Shown piece after piece: positions 32,136-41,519 of a stretch of 64,000 nt of DNA. A model generated the notes under the pieces. That model did no database searches and had not been told where the DNA came from. It saw nothing but the letters and a program-made list of their open reading frames with translations. Each line of letters starts with the position of its first letter. Position 1 is the first letter of the stretch. The DNA comes from Deltaproteobacteria bacterium Ga0077539. Lineage in GTDB: Bacteria; Myxococcota_A; Polyangia; Polyangiales; Ga0077539. The stretch lies in the NCBI GenBank assembly GCA_001465015.1, contig LNEO01000206.1:1-64000 (forward strand), given 5' to 3'. A program made the position numbers and the translations under genes.

Positions 32136-34024
32136 AGATCCCGTCGAAACCGGAGAACGAGTCCGAGCGCCTGCAGGTCCTTCGCGCGACCGAGCTGCTC
32201 GACTCCCACTCGGAAGAGGCGTTCGACACGCTCGTGCGCGCGGTCGCGACGCTCCTGCGCGTCCCGATCGCGTTGGTCTCGCTCGTCGATGACGGGCGTC
32301 AGTGGTTCAAGGCGAAGGTGGGGCTCGACGCCGCGGAGACGAGCCGCAGCATCGCGTTTTGCGCGCACGTCGTCGAGACGGGCGAGCCGCTCGTCGTCTC
32401 CGACGCGACGCTCGACGCGCGCTTCGCAGACAACCCGATGGTGACGGGGCCGCCGTTCGTGCGCTTCTACGCCGGCGTGCCCCTCGCGATGCCGAGCCGC
32501 GAGGTCGTGGGAACGCTCTGCGTCATCGATCGCGCGCCGCGGACCCTCGCGCGCGACCAGCTCGACGCGCTCGAGAATCTCGCGGGGCAAGTGTTGAGGC
32601 TCGTCGAGCTGCGCGTGCTCAACACGATGGTTCAACGGAGCAACGAGCGACTTCGCGAGAAGAACACCGCGCTTCGGCGCGCGCGCGCGATGCTCGACGC
32701 CGCGCCGGACACGATGCTGCTCGTGGATCGAGCGGGCCGATGCAGCGAGCTGTCGTCGATGATCCGACTGCCGTGGGAGAGCGCGGAGAACGGCGACGCC
32801 GCAGGCGAAGGGCGCATGATCGACGACGTCGTGCCGTCCGCGGGGCAAGAGCTTCTGCCGGTGGTGGTCGCCGCGATCGACCGCGGTGAATCCGGCAAGA
32901 TCGAGAAGGCGATCCGCCGTGATGGCGTTCTCGTCGTGCTCGAGTTCATCGTCGCGCCGTGCCGAGAGGGCGAGGCGCTCGTGGTGCTCCGCGACGTGAC
33001 GCGCGAGCGCGAGCTCGAGCGCATGAAGCACGAGTTCATCAGCATGATCGCGCACGAGCTTCGGACGCCCCTGAGCTCGATCCTCGCGTCGCTGAAGATC
33101 CTCGGCGCCGACGTGTTCGGGCCACTTTCGACGGAGCAGCGCGAGATGGTCTCGGTGAGCTTGCAGAGCTCCGAGCGTTTGGGGCGGCTCGTCAACGACG
33201 TCCTCGACCTCGAGAAGCTCTCGATCGGAGGCGCTGGGGTCGTGCGCGCTCGCGTCGATCTCAGCGAGCTCTGCGCCGACGCGATCCGCGAGCTCGGATC
33301 GCTCGCGCGCGAGGCGGGGGTGCGCCTCGAGCTCGAGACGATCGCAGGCTTCGCGGCGCAAGCGGATCGAGATCAGCTGTTGCAGGCGATCGTCAATCTG
33401 CTCGGCAACGCGGTGCGCTTCTCGCCGCGCGACGAGCTCGTCACGCTGCGCGTCGACGCCGTGGGCGAGCGAGTCGTGCGCATCGCTGTGCGCGACCGAG
33501 GTCCCGGCATCGCGCGAGACCAGCACGCGCGGCTCTTTCGGCGCTTCGAGAGGCTCGATCGCTCCAAGGGAGGGACCGGTCTCGGCCTCGCGATCGCGCG
33601 AGAAATCGTGGCGAAGCACGGAGGACGCATCGGGGTCGAGAGCGAAGCGGGCGCTGGCTCGACGTTCTGGATCGAGCTGGACGGCGAGACGCCGGCGCGC
33701 GAGGTGCTGGCGGCGCGATGGCGCGACGAGGTGGTGGCCGAGGCGCGCGCGGTGTTTCTCGGGACGCTCTCTGACGCCAAGGCGCTGTGCGTCGCGTCGC
33801 TCGAGGGCGTCGAGGCAGGCGCGAGCGTCGATCGGGAGGCGCTCGGTCGCACCGCGCACCGCATCGCGGGAACGTCGGGCTCTCTCGGCATGCACGAGCT
33901 CTCGGCGTCCGCGCGAGTCGTCGAGGACCTCTCTGGCGACGCTCGCTCCGTGGACCCTGACGCGCTGCCCGCAGCGCTGCGATCGCTCGTGATGCAGCTC
34001 GACGTCGCTCTCTCCACACGTTGA
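32132..34024 (+). CDS. GAF-PAS histidine kinase with C-terminal Hpt domain
   Basis: 630 aa from GTG 32132, overlapping the response-regulator stop by 4 bp. Domains in order: GAF (about 18-165; SIAFCAHVVETGEPLVVSDAT, GTLCVIDR), PAS-like (about 190-290), HisKA with MIAHELRTPLSSIL (His at about 309), HATPase with LLGNAVRFSPRD, VRDRGPGIARD and GTGLGLAIA, and a C-terminal Hpt domain (TAHRIAGTSGSLGMHEL). There is no transmembrane helix, so it senses a cytoplasmic signal. Kinase and Hpt in the same protein, without an internal REC, need a separate REC such as its neighbour to close a phosphorelay. Confidence 0.92.
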   Translation: MKIPSKPENESERLQVLRATELLDSHSEEAFDTLVRAVATLLRVPIALVSLVDDGRQWFKAKVGLDAAETSRSIAFCAHVVETGEPLVVSDATLDARFADNPMVTGPPFVRFYAGVPLAMPSREVVGTLCVIDRAPRTLARDQLDALENLAGQVLRLVELRVLNTMVQRSNERLREKNTALRRARAMLDAAPDTMLLVDRAGRCSELSSMIRLPWESAENGDAAGEGRMIDDVVPSAGQELLPVVVAAIDRGESGKIEKAIRRDGVLVVLEFIVAPCREGEALVVLRDVTRERELERMKHEFISMIAHELRTPLSSILASLKILGADVFGPLSTEQREMVSVSLQSSERLGRLVNDVLDLEKLSIGGAGVVRARVDLSELCADAIRELGSLAREAGVRLELETIAGFAAQADRDQLLQAIVNLLGNAVRFSPRDELVTLRVDAVGERVVRIAVRDRGPGIARDQHARLFRRFERLDRSKGGTGLGLAIAREIVAKHGGRIGVESEAGAGSTFWIELDGETPAREVLAARWRDEVVAEARAVFLGTLSDAKALCVASLEGVEAGASVDREALGRTAHRIAGTSGSLGMHELSASARVVEDLSGDARSVDPDALPAALRSLVMQLDVALSTR

Positions 34025-34146
34025 TGTTCTGTAGAGGTACAGGTGGGCGAATCGGCGCGCGATCGTCTCTCGAATCGCAGACGAGCTGGATCCTGACCCT
34101 TCGGTCGCGCTAGGCTCGGTTTGCGTATCAACGCGGGAGTGGACGC

Positions 34147-34578
34147 ATGGGCAGTCTGGTGTGTGCTCAGTCTTTCGGGGTCGTGCTGGCTGTGCACAAC
34201 ACGCAAGCACCGACCGATGACGAGTGGGCGCGGTTCATGAGTGTGACGAAACAAGTGAAGCTGGAGCACCTGCGGGTGCTCGTGTTCACCGATGGTGGGA
34301 CGCCCAACGTGAGACAGCGAGGAGAGCTCGTCGATCACTTCGCGGGACAGACTCCGCCGATCGCGATGATCTCGACCAACGCGCTCGTGAAGGGCGTGGC
34401 GACGGCGATCTCTTGGTTCAACCCGAGGATCAAGGTCTTTGCGCCGAGCGATGTGTCCAAGGCGTTCGCGCACCTGGGCATCACGGCGTCCAGCGGCAAC
34501 GCGCTCGTCGAAGAGGCGCGGACGTTGGCGACGGCGCTCACGAACGGTGTCCCGAGCGCGCTCGCCGCACGGGGCTGA
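34147..34578 (+). CDS. Small alpha/beta protein, unknown
   Basis: 143 aa. Alternating strands and helices (GVVLAVHNTQAPTDDEWARFM, LRVLVFTDGGTPNVRQRGELVDHF, PPIAMISTNALVKGVATAISWFNPRIKVFAP) suggest a Rossmann- or STAS-like single domain. No catalytic motif is seen. It stands alone between the phosphorelay genes and a convergent lipoprotein gene. An association with the upstream signalling genes is possible but not shown. Confidence 0.65.
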   Translation: MGSLVCAQSFGVVLAVHNTQAPTDDEWARFMSVTKQVKLEHLRVLVFTDGGTPNVRQRGELVDHFAGQTPPIAMISTNALVKGVATAISWFNPRIKVFAPSDVSKAFAHLGITASSGNALVEEARTLATALTNGVPSALAARG

Positions 34579-34601
34579 GCCACAACCGCGGCTCTGCGCG
34601 C

Positions 34602-35319
34602 TCAGGGCGTCGCGATGGTGACGGTGATGTCTCCGGCGCTCGATTGCATGCAGCGGCCGCCGCCCGTGTCGGGGATGCAGCGGCAGCTCGGCGTCGGCGC
34701 GCATCCGCGCGGGAGGGTCTGGCACGAGTAGCTGGGCATCGCGCCAGGAACGCCCGGGAGCGTCACCAGGCAATACTGCGCCCCGCTCGAGCATGCGGTC
34801 GTTCCACAGGCGAACGTGCGCGCGCCCGCGTCGGGCATGGGGCACATCCACATGCGCGCGACGCAGGTGCAGTCGGGCCCCGGCGGGCGACCGACGCAGC
34901 CACACTCGGTGATGGGAATCGTGCCGCGCGGGCACGTCCATGATCCTGCGACGCACATCGGGGCGAGGATCGCGTCGCCGCAGATGCCGCCGGGCGTTCC
35001 GGAGACGCAGCCCGATGGGCGACCTGGGCAATCCAGCACGGATCCGTCTGGCATGTTGGCGACGTCGGGCACGTTCACGACGTCCCGCTGGGGCGCGTCG
35101 GTCGCCGACACGTCCGCGGGCGAGCCGCTGTCGACGGTGCTCGAGTCGACCGCGGCGTCCTCGCCTACGCTCGAGTCGATGGCGCTTGGCGCTCGAGTCG
35201 ATGGTGTTGGCGCTGTCGGCGCGGGCGTCTGCGCCGACGCCAGTGTCTGCGGAGACCACGGGCGCTCCGCACGCCGCAAGCCCCGCGAGGGTGAGGACAA
35301 GAAATGACTGAATTCGCAT
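34602..35319 (-). pseudogene. Cys-rich lipoprotein gene frameshifted by a 22-bp duplication
   Basis: The signal peptide and lipobox (MRIQSFLVLTLAGLAACG) start at 35319 in one frame. The rest of the protein (VGEDAAVDSSTVDSGSPADV..., CCXC-rich body with CPGRPSGCVSGTPGGICGD, ECGCVGRPPGPDCTC) lies in another frame down to 34602. The switch coincides with two copies of a 15-bp sequence (35168-35182 and 35190-35204) spaced 22 bp apart. Removing one 22-bp unit restores an uninterrupted lipoprotein of about 230 aa reading TIDSSVGEDAAVDSS. It is either a recent slippage mutation, a phase-variable switch or an assembly error. Confidence 0.75.
35168..35204. repeat. 15-bp direct repeats spaced 22 bp, cause of a frameshift
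   Basis: Two identical 15-mers (cgctcgagtcgatgg) are separated by 7 bp inside a lipoprotein gene. The 22-bp period is not a multiple of three, so gain or loss of a unit toggles the reading frame. Confidence 0.85.
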
Positions 35320-35446
35320 CGGACGAAGGTCTCTCGAATGATCGCCCGAGGCAACTTCTGGCGCGCGGTCGAGAGCCCAGTCGCGAGGGCCCTTGCGCGT
35401 TCGGTCGATGCGTCGGTGGGCAAATGCAGTACGCTCGCGGGCGACG

Positions 35447-38400
35447 ATGGTGGCCGCGGCGACGACGACACAGGCGAGCGAACATCACTGCCAGGCGTGT
35501 GGCTTCGATTTGAGCCGGCTCGACATGAGCGTGCTCTATGCGAAGCAGGGGGCCGCAGGGCGCAAGCTGCGCTGTCCCATTTGCGGCAGCACGAGGCTCT
35601 CGATCCGCGCGCTCGAGCGGATCTTCTTCAGACCGGGAGCGCTCACGTGGGCCCGCTGGGGCGACGCCAACGCGGGGCAGCCTGGGGTGATTTCGGTCGG
35701 AAAATTCCGGCTCAGAGTCCAGGGCGAGGTCAAGACGCTCACCAAGGAGATGGTGTGCTTTCGCGCGGTTCCGACCTTCGTGTCGGGCGGCGCGCGGCTG
35801 TGGCCGACGATGCCCGTGCGCCCAGAGTTTATCGACGTGCTCGACCCCGTCGCGCTCGAAGAGGCGCAGCGCGACCCGTCGCGCTTCGGCAAGCAGGTGC
35901 AAGAGGGAGGGCGCTCTCGCTATCAGTACCTCTTGCCGCTCCGCGGCCTCGGCGAAAAAGAGTGGCCCACGGTCACGTGCGACGTGCTCCCGGCGGACCC
36001 CTCGGGCGCCGGCGAATCCGAGGCGTTTCGCGGCGTATCGGTGCGACTGTGGCCTCACCTCAAGCGCCCCCACTCGGCGTGGAAGTTCTACGTGCTCAGC
36101 GTCGGAGCGGCCAACGAGAAGGGGCTCGAGCTCTTCGCCAAGGGCAGAGATTTTCGCGCGCACGCGCTCGTCCCGAGGCCGCAAGGCGACGGTGTCTTGC
36201 GCATGCGCGAGGTCAGCTACGGGTGGGTCTCGATCGCGACCGAGCACGGCGCCGAGGGCAGCAGCGCCGCGACGCAGCGGGTGCTCGCCAACGACACGGG
36301 GCGGCCCGCGTGGGTGTCGCTCGCGTTCTATCCGCCGCAAGGCAGCTCGAGCTCGGGCGATCCCCTGGGCGGCGGGCTCTTCGCCATCCCGCCCGGCGAC
36401 CCGACGGCGGTGCCGGGCGACTCGTGGCAGCTCGGCCTCGATTTCGGGACCAGCAACACCGTCGTGGCCATGCGGTTTCCCGACGGGACGCGGCGCACGG
36501 TGCAGCCCGAGAAGGGCCGCGCCCGCGCGAGCACCACTTTTCAAGTGATCGACGGCGGCGCGCACACGATCTTCCGCGGCATTGATTTGTGGCCGGGCGG
36601 AACATGGAGCGGCCCCTACAACGACCTCTTGCCGAGCGAGCTCGCGGCCACGCGTCGCTGGGTCGACATCGGCGCGCGGGGCGCGCAAGAGATCTCCAAC
36701 CTCAAGTTCGGCGAAGAGCTGGGGATCCCGCTGCGCGGCGGGCACTCGAAGGTCTCGAGCGAAAACGTCGTCAACGAGTTCAAGTGGAAGCGCTCGGTCG
36801 CCCGCGACAAGCCCGCCGTCGGAGACACGGACAAGGTCGTCGCGCTGCAGTCACGCTTCCTCGAGGGCGCGGTGCTCATGACCCTCGCCGCGCGCCTCGC
36901 CGAAGAGGACATCGCGCCGCGCACGGTCAACGTGCAGTACAGCTACCCCCTCGCGTTCGACACCGAGGACTTCGAGTCGCTGCGACACGCGACCGAGCAG
37001 GCGTCGCACAAATTGGAAGCGCTCACCGGCGCGCAGGTGATCTTCAACCGGTCCGAGCTCGACGAGGCGCAGGCCGCGGTCGCCCAAGAGGCCGCGGACA
37101 AGATGTTTCGCGTGTACCTCGACCTCGGCGGCGGCTCGTTCGAGATCCTCATCGAGGACACCTGGGCGCGGCGCAACGAGTTCGGTCACACGGGCATGAA
37201 CCCGCACGTGTTCTCGACGAGCATCTTCTTTGGCGGAAGCACGTACCTCCGCTCGCTCGTCGGCAACAACGAGACCGAGCGACAGGGCACGTGCCTCATG
37301 CCCGACGTCGCGAGCTACGCGCAGCTCGCCGCCCTGGTGCGCACGATGGCGTCGGGCAGGCAGCTCGTCACCTCGCGCAACGTGATCCAAGAGGCCCGCG
37401 AGCAGAAGGCCGTTCGTCGCGCGCGGGCGTACTTCGGCTACATCGTCGAGCTCATCGCGAGGGTGCTCGCGGGCATGTGCCTCGAGCACGGCCGGACGCA
37501 CGACGGGCGCATCGACCTCACGAAGAACCGCTTGTTTACCAGGGTCGAGACGCCCACGCGCCGGTGGATCCTCGGGACGCTCAAGGGACCGGCGAGCGAG
37601 CGTCGGGTCGAGTTCGAGCTGGTGCTCCTCGGCAACGGCTGGGGCTTCGGCGAGATCGTCCTCGACGGAATGGCCACGGTCGAGCAGATGATGGCCGAGC
37701 GTGTTCGAAAGCGCTTGATGGACCTGCTCTGCGAGACGCCTGTCGCCAAAGAGATCTCCGACGGCGAGATGGCGCTCGTGATCGAGTCGCAGGGGCGCAC
37801 GATGATGCAGCCGGCGCTCTCGATCGAGATGTCCTACGTGATGCCCGAAGAGGGCACGCACAGAAAATCAAGGGTCGCTCGCGGTCTGCTCGAGTCTCAC
37901 TCGGGCAAATCCGGCGTCGCGCGCAGGACGCCCGAGCGACACGGCGTGCTCGGCTGGGACGTGTGGCTCAACGATTCGGGGCGAAGGATCCCGTGGTATC
38001 GCCCCTTCGGTCTCGGCGGCGAGGACGACCGCGAGCGGCTGCGCTCCGAGGCGTCCAAGGAGCGCAACGCGCAGCAGTCGTCGAGCGCGCCGACGCAGGG
38101 CGCGCCGATGGCGGGCGCGATGGCGCCGATGGCAGCGCAGCCCATGGCGCCCATGGCGATGGCTCCGCAGGCGCAGCCCGGAATGGCGCCAATGATGGGC
38201 GCGATGCCTGGCGCGATGCCCGGCGCGATGATGCCCGGCGCCATGAACCCGATGATGGGCGGGATGAACCCGATGATGGGGATGATGGCGCAGTACTCGC
38301 CGCTCGAAGGCGCGGTGATGTCCTTGCGTCAATCGTGGCCCAACATCGCGGCGATGGCGCAGGCGTCGGGGGTCGATCCAAAGACCTACTGCGAGCGCTA

Positions 38401-38677
38401 TCTCTTTCAGTGCGCGCAGCAGCTCGGCACGAGCGTCGGAAAGAACGGCGTCGGCTACCTCGCCCACGAACAGTGGCAGAAGGTCGCGCAGGCGCTGGCG
38501 ATGAGCGGACTGGCTCCCGAGCAGCAGCAATGGATGCTCGCGCAGCAGTGGCAGATGGTGGTCGCGACCGCGCAGCAGCGCGGCGAGAGCGCAGAGCGAG
38601 CGCTGGCGCAGGTGCGCTGGGACGGCCTGCTCGCGTCGATGTTTGGCGCCGGCAGCTACGCGCTGCCCAACGGTTGA
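35447..38677 (+). CDS. Zinc-ribbon Hsp70/actin-fold ATPase with Met/Pro/Gly-rich segment
   Basis: 1076 aa from MVAAATTTQA. C15/C18/C43/C46 form an N-terminal zinc ribbon (CQACGF...CPICGS). Residues about 60-320 are a beta-rich domain of unknown family. From about 328 an actin/Hsp70-like ATPase begins: phosphate-1 loop LGLDFGTSNTVVAMRFPDGT and phosphate-2 VYLDLGGGSFEILIED (about 555-570). Residues about 887-947 are a MAPMAMAPQ/MPGAMPGAMM-type low-complexity stretch, and the last 130 residues are helical. It is far larger than DnaK and lacks the DnaK substrate-binding domain. It heads a five-gene operon with a partner that shares the Met/Pro/Gly-rich composition. SrfB-like virulence proteins are a comparison worth testing. 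Confidence 0.82.
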   Translation: MVAAATTTQASEHHCQACGFDLSRLDMSVLYAKQGAAGRKLRCPICGSTRLSIRALERIFFRPGALTWARWGDANAGQPGVISVGKFRLRVQGEVKTLTKEMVCFRAVPTFVSGGARLWPTMPVRPEFIDVLDPVALEEAQRDPSRFGKQVQEGGRSRYQYLLPLRGLGEKEWPTVTCDVLPADPSGAGESEAFRGVSVRLWPHLKRPHSAWKFYVLSVGAANEKGLELFAKGRDFRAHALVPRPQGDGVLRMREVSYGWVSIATEHGAEGSSAATQRVLANDTGRPAWVSLAFYPPQGSSSSGDPLGGGLFAIPPGDPTAVPGDSWQLGLDFGTSNTVVAMRFPDGTRRTVQPEKGRARASTTFQVIDGGAHTIFRGIDLWPGGTWSGPYNDLLPSELAATRRWVDIGARGAQEISNLKFGEELGIPLRGGHSKVSSENVVNEFKWKRSVARDKPAVGDTDKVVALQSRFLEGAVLMTLAARLAEEDIAPRTVNVQYSYPLAFDTEDFESLRHATEQASHKLEALTGAQVIFNRSELDEAQAAVAQEAADKMFRVYLDLGGGSFEILIEDTWARRNEFGHTGMNPHVFSTSIFFGGSTYLRSLVGNNETERQGTCLMPDVASYAQLAALVRTMASGRQLVTSRNVIQEAREQKAVRRARAYFGYIVELIARVLAGMCLEHGRTHDGRIDLTKNRLFTRVETPTRRWILGTLKGPASERRVEFELVLLGNGWGFGEIVLDGMATVEQMMAERVRKRLMDLLCETPVAKEISDGEMALVIESQGRTMMQPALSIEMSYVMPEEGTHRKSRVARGLLESHSGKSGVARRTPERHGVLGWDVWLNDSGRRIPWYRPFGLGGEDDRERLRSEASKERNAQQSSSAPTQGAPMAGAMAPMAAQPMAPMAMAPQAQPGMAPMMGAMPGAMPGAMMPGAMNPMMGGMNPMMGMMAQYSPLEGAVMSLRQSWPNIAAMAQASGVDPKTYCERYLFQCAQQLGTSVGKNGVGYLAHEQWQKVAQALAMSGLAPEQQQWMLAQQWQMVVATAQQRGESAERALAQVRWDGLLASMFGAGSYALPNG

Positions 38678-38711
38678 GCGACGGTCGTATCGGTCGAAAG
38701 CGAGCACGCAC

Positions 38712-39593
38712 ATGGCAAACGATCCGAAGAACCCCAGCGACCCGAGCGCAGAAGGCAACCCCTTCGCGCCGCCCGCGCAGCCCGCGCAGCCCGCGCCGAC
38801 AACGCCGATGCCAGCAACGCCCGCGATGCCCGGCGTCGCTGCGATGCCCGGGATGCCCGGGATGCCCGGGATGCCTGCAATGCCGGGAATGCCTGCAATG
38901 CCCGGGATGAACCCTGCGATGCCGGGCATGCCCATGATGCCCGGTGCCGCGATGCCCGCAATGCCCGGGATGCCCCAGATGCCAGGCATGAGTCCAGGCG
39001 CTGCGATGCCCGGAATGCCACCAATGCCAGGCGTGAATCCCGGAGCCGCAATGCCCGGGATGCCCGGGATGCCCGGAATGCCCATGATGCCTGGGCAGCC
39101 TTCGCTTCCGACGCAACCCATGGCGCCGTCGATGCCTGGAATGCCGTTGATGCCGTCGATGGCCAACGCGCTTCCCTCGATGCCATCGGCGATGCCATCG
39201 CCCGCGCCGATGATGCCCATGATGGCATCACCAGGAATGATGGCTCCCGCGCAACCCATGCAGGGCGCTTATGGATCCCCCGCAGCGCCCGCGGGCGCTG
39301 TGATGGGCTTGGCGTCACGCGATCAATACCTCTTTGCCGAGGCGTCGATCCCACAGAGCGCGCAGCTCTCGCTCTTGGCGGAGCCGACGGTGAGCGAGGG
39401 GCTCTGCGTGTGGGAGCCGGCGAAGTTCGACCCGGAGCTGCGCGGGCTCAAGCACCTTTTCGAGCGGCAGCTCGAGGACAAGCTCGCGGAGCTTCCGTAC
39501 TCGCAGAGCGGTCCGACGCGGTGGTTTCGGTTCTCGCCGTTCGAGCTCTTCATGGAGCACGTGCTCGCGAAGAACCTCTGGAGACTGGAGTAG
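38712..39593 (+). CDS. Met-Pro-Gly-rich protein with small C-terminal domain
   Basis: 293 aa. Residues about 35-200 are almost only Met, Pro, Gly and Ala in units such as AMPGMPGMPGM, with about 40 PGM/PAM-like steps. The last about 95 residues (SRDQYLFAEASIPQSAQLSLLAEPTVSEGLCVWEPAKFD..., RWFRFSPFELFMEHVL) are a normal folded domain. No signal peptide is present, so it is cytoplasmic. It starts 34 bp after the ATPase gene, whose own C-terminal region has the same Met/Pro/Gly bias. This suggests the two proteins interact or co-condense (inference). Confidence 0.78.
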   Translation: MANDPKNPSDPSAEGNPFAPPAQPAQPAPTTPMPATPAMPGVAAMPGMPGMPGMPAMPGMPAMPGMNPAMPGMPMMPGAAMPAMPGMPQMPGMSPGAAMPGMPPMPGVNPGAAMPGMPGMPGMPMMPGQPSLPTQPMAPSMPGMPLMPSMANALPSMPSAMPSPAPMMPMMASPGMMAPAQPMQGAYGSPAAPAGAVMGLASRDQYLFAEASIPQSAQLSLLAEPTVSEGLCVWEPAKFDPELRGLKHLFERQLEDKLAELPYSQSGPTRWFRFSPFELFMEHVLAKNLWRLE

Positions 39594-39605
39594 GCAGCGA
39601 ATCCC

Positions 39606-40007
39606 ATGGCACGACGCATTCGTCCGTTCGTCCGTTGTCCTCGCGCGCGCGAGGACGATCCGTGCGCGCTCCCTCCGGGCGTGCGCCATTGCCTCTGCGA
39701 AGAAAACGCAGACCCCGTCGGGCAGCTCATGCTCAAAGAGGGACAGCTCTTCTGGCACGTGGTCGGCGGCCGCGCGAAGGGCTGGCACTCGTACCTCGCG
39801 GTGCTCAGGCAGGGGGCCATCGAGGTTCCGCTCGAGCTCGAAGGAGAGGGCCCGGTGGTCCCGTCGACCGAGGGCGCGAGGGTGGTCTACCGCCTTCGCG
39901 CGAAGCGAGACGGGGCCGAGGTGCTCATCGAGGCCAGCGAGTTCGTCTACGCCGCGAGCGACGGTCGCGAGATCGTGCGCGCTGAACTGGTGGACAACCA
40001 GCGATGA
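39606..40007 (+). CDS. Small Cys-containing protein of the ATPase operon
   Basis: 133 aa, starting 12 bp after the Met-Pro-Gly gene and overlapping the vWA lipoprotein gene by 4 bp. The N-terminus has four Cys (RCPRAREDDPC...RHCLC), a possible metal site. The remainder is beta-rich (GQLFWHVVGGRAKGWHSYLAVLRQGAIEVPLEL, RVVYRLRAKRDGAEVLIEASEFVY). No signal or membrane segment is present. I do not recognise the family. Confidence 0.72.
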   Translation: MARRIRPFVRCPRAREDDPCALPPGVRHCLCEENADPVGQLMLKEGQLFWHVVGGRAKGWHSYLAVLRQGAIEVPLELEGEGPVVPSTEGARVVYRLRAKRDGAEVLIEASEFVYAASDGREIVRAELVDNQR

Positions 40008-41494
40008 TCCGCGGTCGTGCAGTGATCCTCGCGCTCTGCGCGGCGAGCGCCGCGTGCGGCTCGAAGGGTGGGAGCGACGCTGGTCGGCGCCCCAACGCCA
40101 ACACCGGAACGCAGCGCCCCAACAACACCGTGCAGGTCGCGCGACCCGCCATCCCCGCGGGCTCGGGAACGCGCGTCGTCGTCGACGTGAGCGAGAGTCA
40201 CCAGGGCTTCGCCCGCGGCCGCGCGCTCGCGCTCGAAGGGCTGCACGGGCAGGTGATCGAAGCTTCGCTCGCGTCGCAGGGGCTCAACGTCCCGTTCGAG
40301 CGATGCGCGCTCGACGAGCAGCTTCACTGCGAGTCAGCGCTGACCATCCAGCAGCTTCGCGATCCCAACACCTACCGCGGACGAAGCGGCGCGCTCGACG
40401 TCGCGCTGCGCAAGCCTCCCCGCTCACCAAGACCCGATCAACAGCTGCCCGACCCGCTCGACCCGTTTCGCGTCACGATCATCGTGACCGACGGCGCGCA
40501 GAGCTCGAACACGCCGTTCAACGCCGCGGCCACTGGGGACGTCGCCTGCACCGGCGGCGCGGATCCCTCGTGCATCGCGGCGCTGTTGCGCCAGCGCATC
40601 GATGAAGGCTACGGCGTCTGGGCCCTTCGCCTGCGGCTGCCCTTCAACGGAAGGTACTTCTCCGAGCGCAGGATCGACCGCGAGATGTTCGCTCGCACGA
40701 CCGCGCACGTCTCCGAGGTCAACCGCAACGAGCGCTCGTGGAGCGGCGTGACGCTCGCCGCGCGGAGGCCCAATCTCACGGGCGATTCGGGGTCCTTCGA
40801 GTTCTCTGGCGCCCGTCCGTTGTTGCTCTTCGTGCTCACGCGCGACATCCCGACGGGGCGTCTGCTCGTCAACGAGATGCTCCGTCGCGTGCGCACCGAG
40901 CGCATCGGCGCCGGGACCACCGAGGACGTCGCCTCGAGCGAGTGGGCTCCCTTCGAGGGGTATGATGCTCGCGTCACCAACGCCTCGCGCATGGACTCTG
41001 GCGGCGCCGCCGATGAAGTGCGCGTCGATCGCGCCCGCGCGCAGGGAACATCGTTGACCGTCCCTGTGACCTGCTCGCTTCGGGGCAGGGCGCGGGTGCG
41101 CGTCGTGGGCTCCATCGCGCAAGGGTCTCTTCCTCCGCCGTCCTTCGCGGACGTGCGCTTCGAGTGGCGCAGAGAGCCGCCCGCGGCGCGCGGCGTGACC
41201 CTCGCTCCGTCGGCGATTCGCGCGGCGCCTGGCCCGTTCGAGGGCGTGTTCGACGTGGACTGCACGGGCCTTCCTGCGGGGCGCTTTCGCTACACGTGGG
41301 CGGTGTGGGGACAGTGGCAGCTCAGCGAACAGGCCGCGCAGCGCGAGTGGTGGTTCACCGAGAGCGCGCCCAACTCCTACGAGATGCCCGAGCGTGTGTT
41401 CGGCCTCGCGGATATGGGCCGCAACGTCGCGGGCGCCGGCGTGCAACGGGCCGGAGCGCTCTCGCGCGTGACGTTCGAGCTCACGCGCGAGTGA
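40004..41494 (+). CDS. vWA-like lipoprotein
   Basis: 496 aa with a lipobox (ASAAC, C18). From residue about 56 there is a von Willebrand A-like Rossmann fold: RVVVDVSESHQGFA carries a MIDAS-type D61-x-S63-x-S65, and FRVTIIVTDGAQSSNTP supplies the later Asp/Gly turn. The second half (about 330-490) is beta-rich, with VTCSLRGRARVRVVGSI and RYTWAVWGQWQL, like an Ig-type domain. It is anchored in the periplasm or at the surface. The 4-bp overlap with the previous gene ties it to the cytoplasmic ATPase operon. Confidence 0.78.
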   Translation: MIRGRAVILALCAASAACGSKGGSDAGRRPNANTGTQRPNNTVQVARPAIPAGSGTRVVVDVSESHQGFARGRALALEGLHGQVIEASLASQGLNVPFERCALDEQLHCESALTIQQLRDPNTYRGRSGALDVALRKPPRSPRPDQQLPDPLDPFRVTIIVTDGAQSSNTPFNAAATGDVACTGGADPSCIAALLRQRIDEGYGVWALRLRLPFNGRYFSERRIDREMFARTTAHVSEVNRNERSWSGVTLAARRPNLTGDSGSFEFSGARPLLLFVLTRDIPTGRLLVNEMLRRVRTERIGAGTTEDVASSEWAPFEGYDARVTNASRMDSGGAADEVRVDRARAQGTSLTVPVTCSLRGRARVRVVGSIAQGSLPPPSFADVRFEWRREPPAARGVTLAPSAIRAAPGPFEGVFDVDCTGLPAGRFRYTWAVWGQWQLSEQAAQREWWFTESAPNSYEMPERVFGLADMGRNVAGAGVQRAGALSRVTFELTRE

Positions 41495-41519
41495 GTGATT
41501 CTTCGACGCCCTCGCGAGG

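Noticed and set aside
38800-39290. Collagen-like Gly-X-Y or antifreeze repeat
   Set aside because: The unit is Met-Pro-Gly without a strict Gly every third residue, so not a collagen helix.
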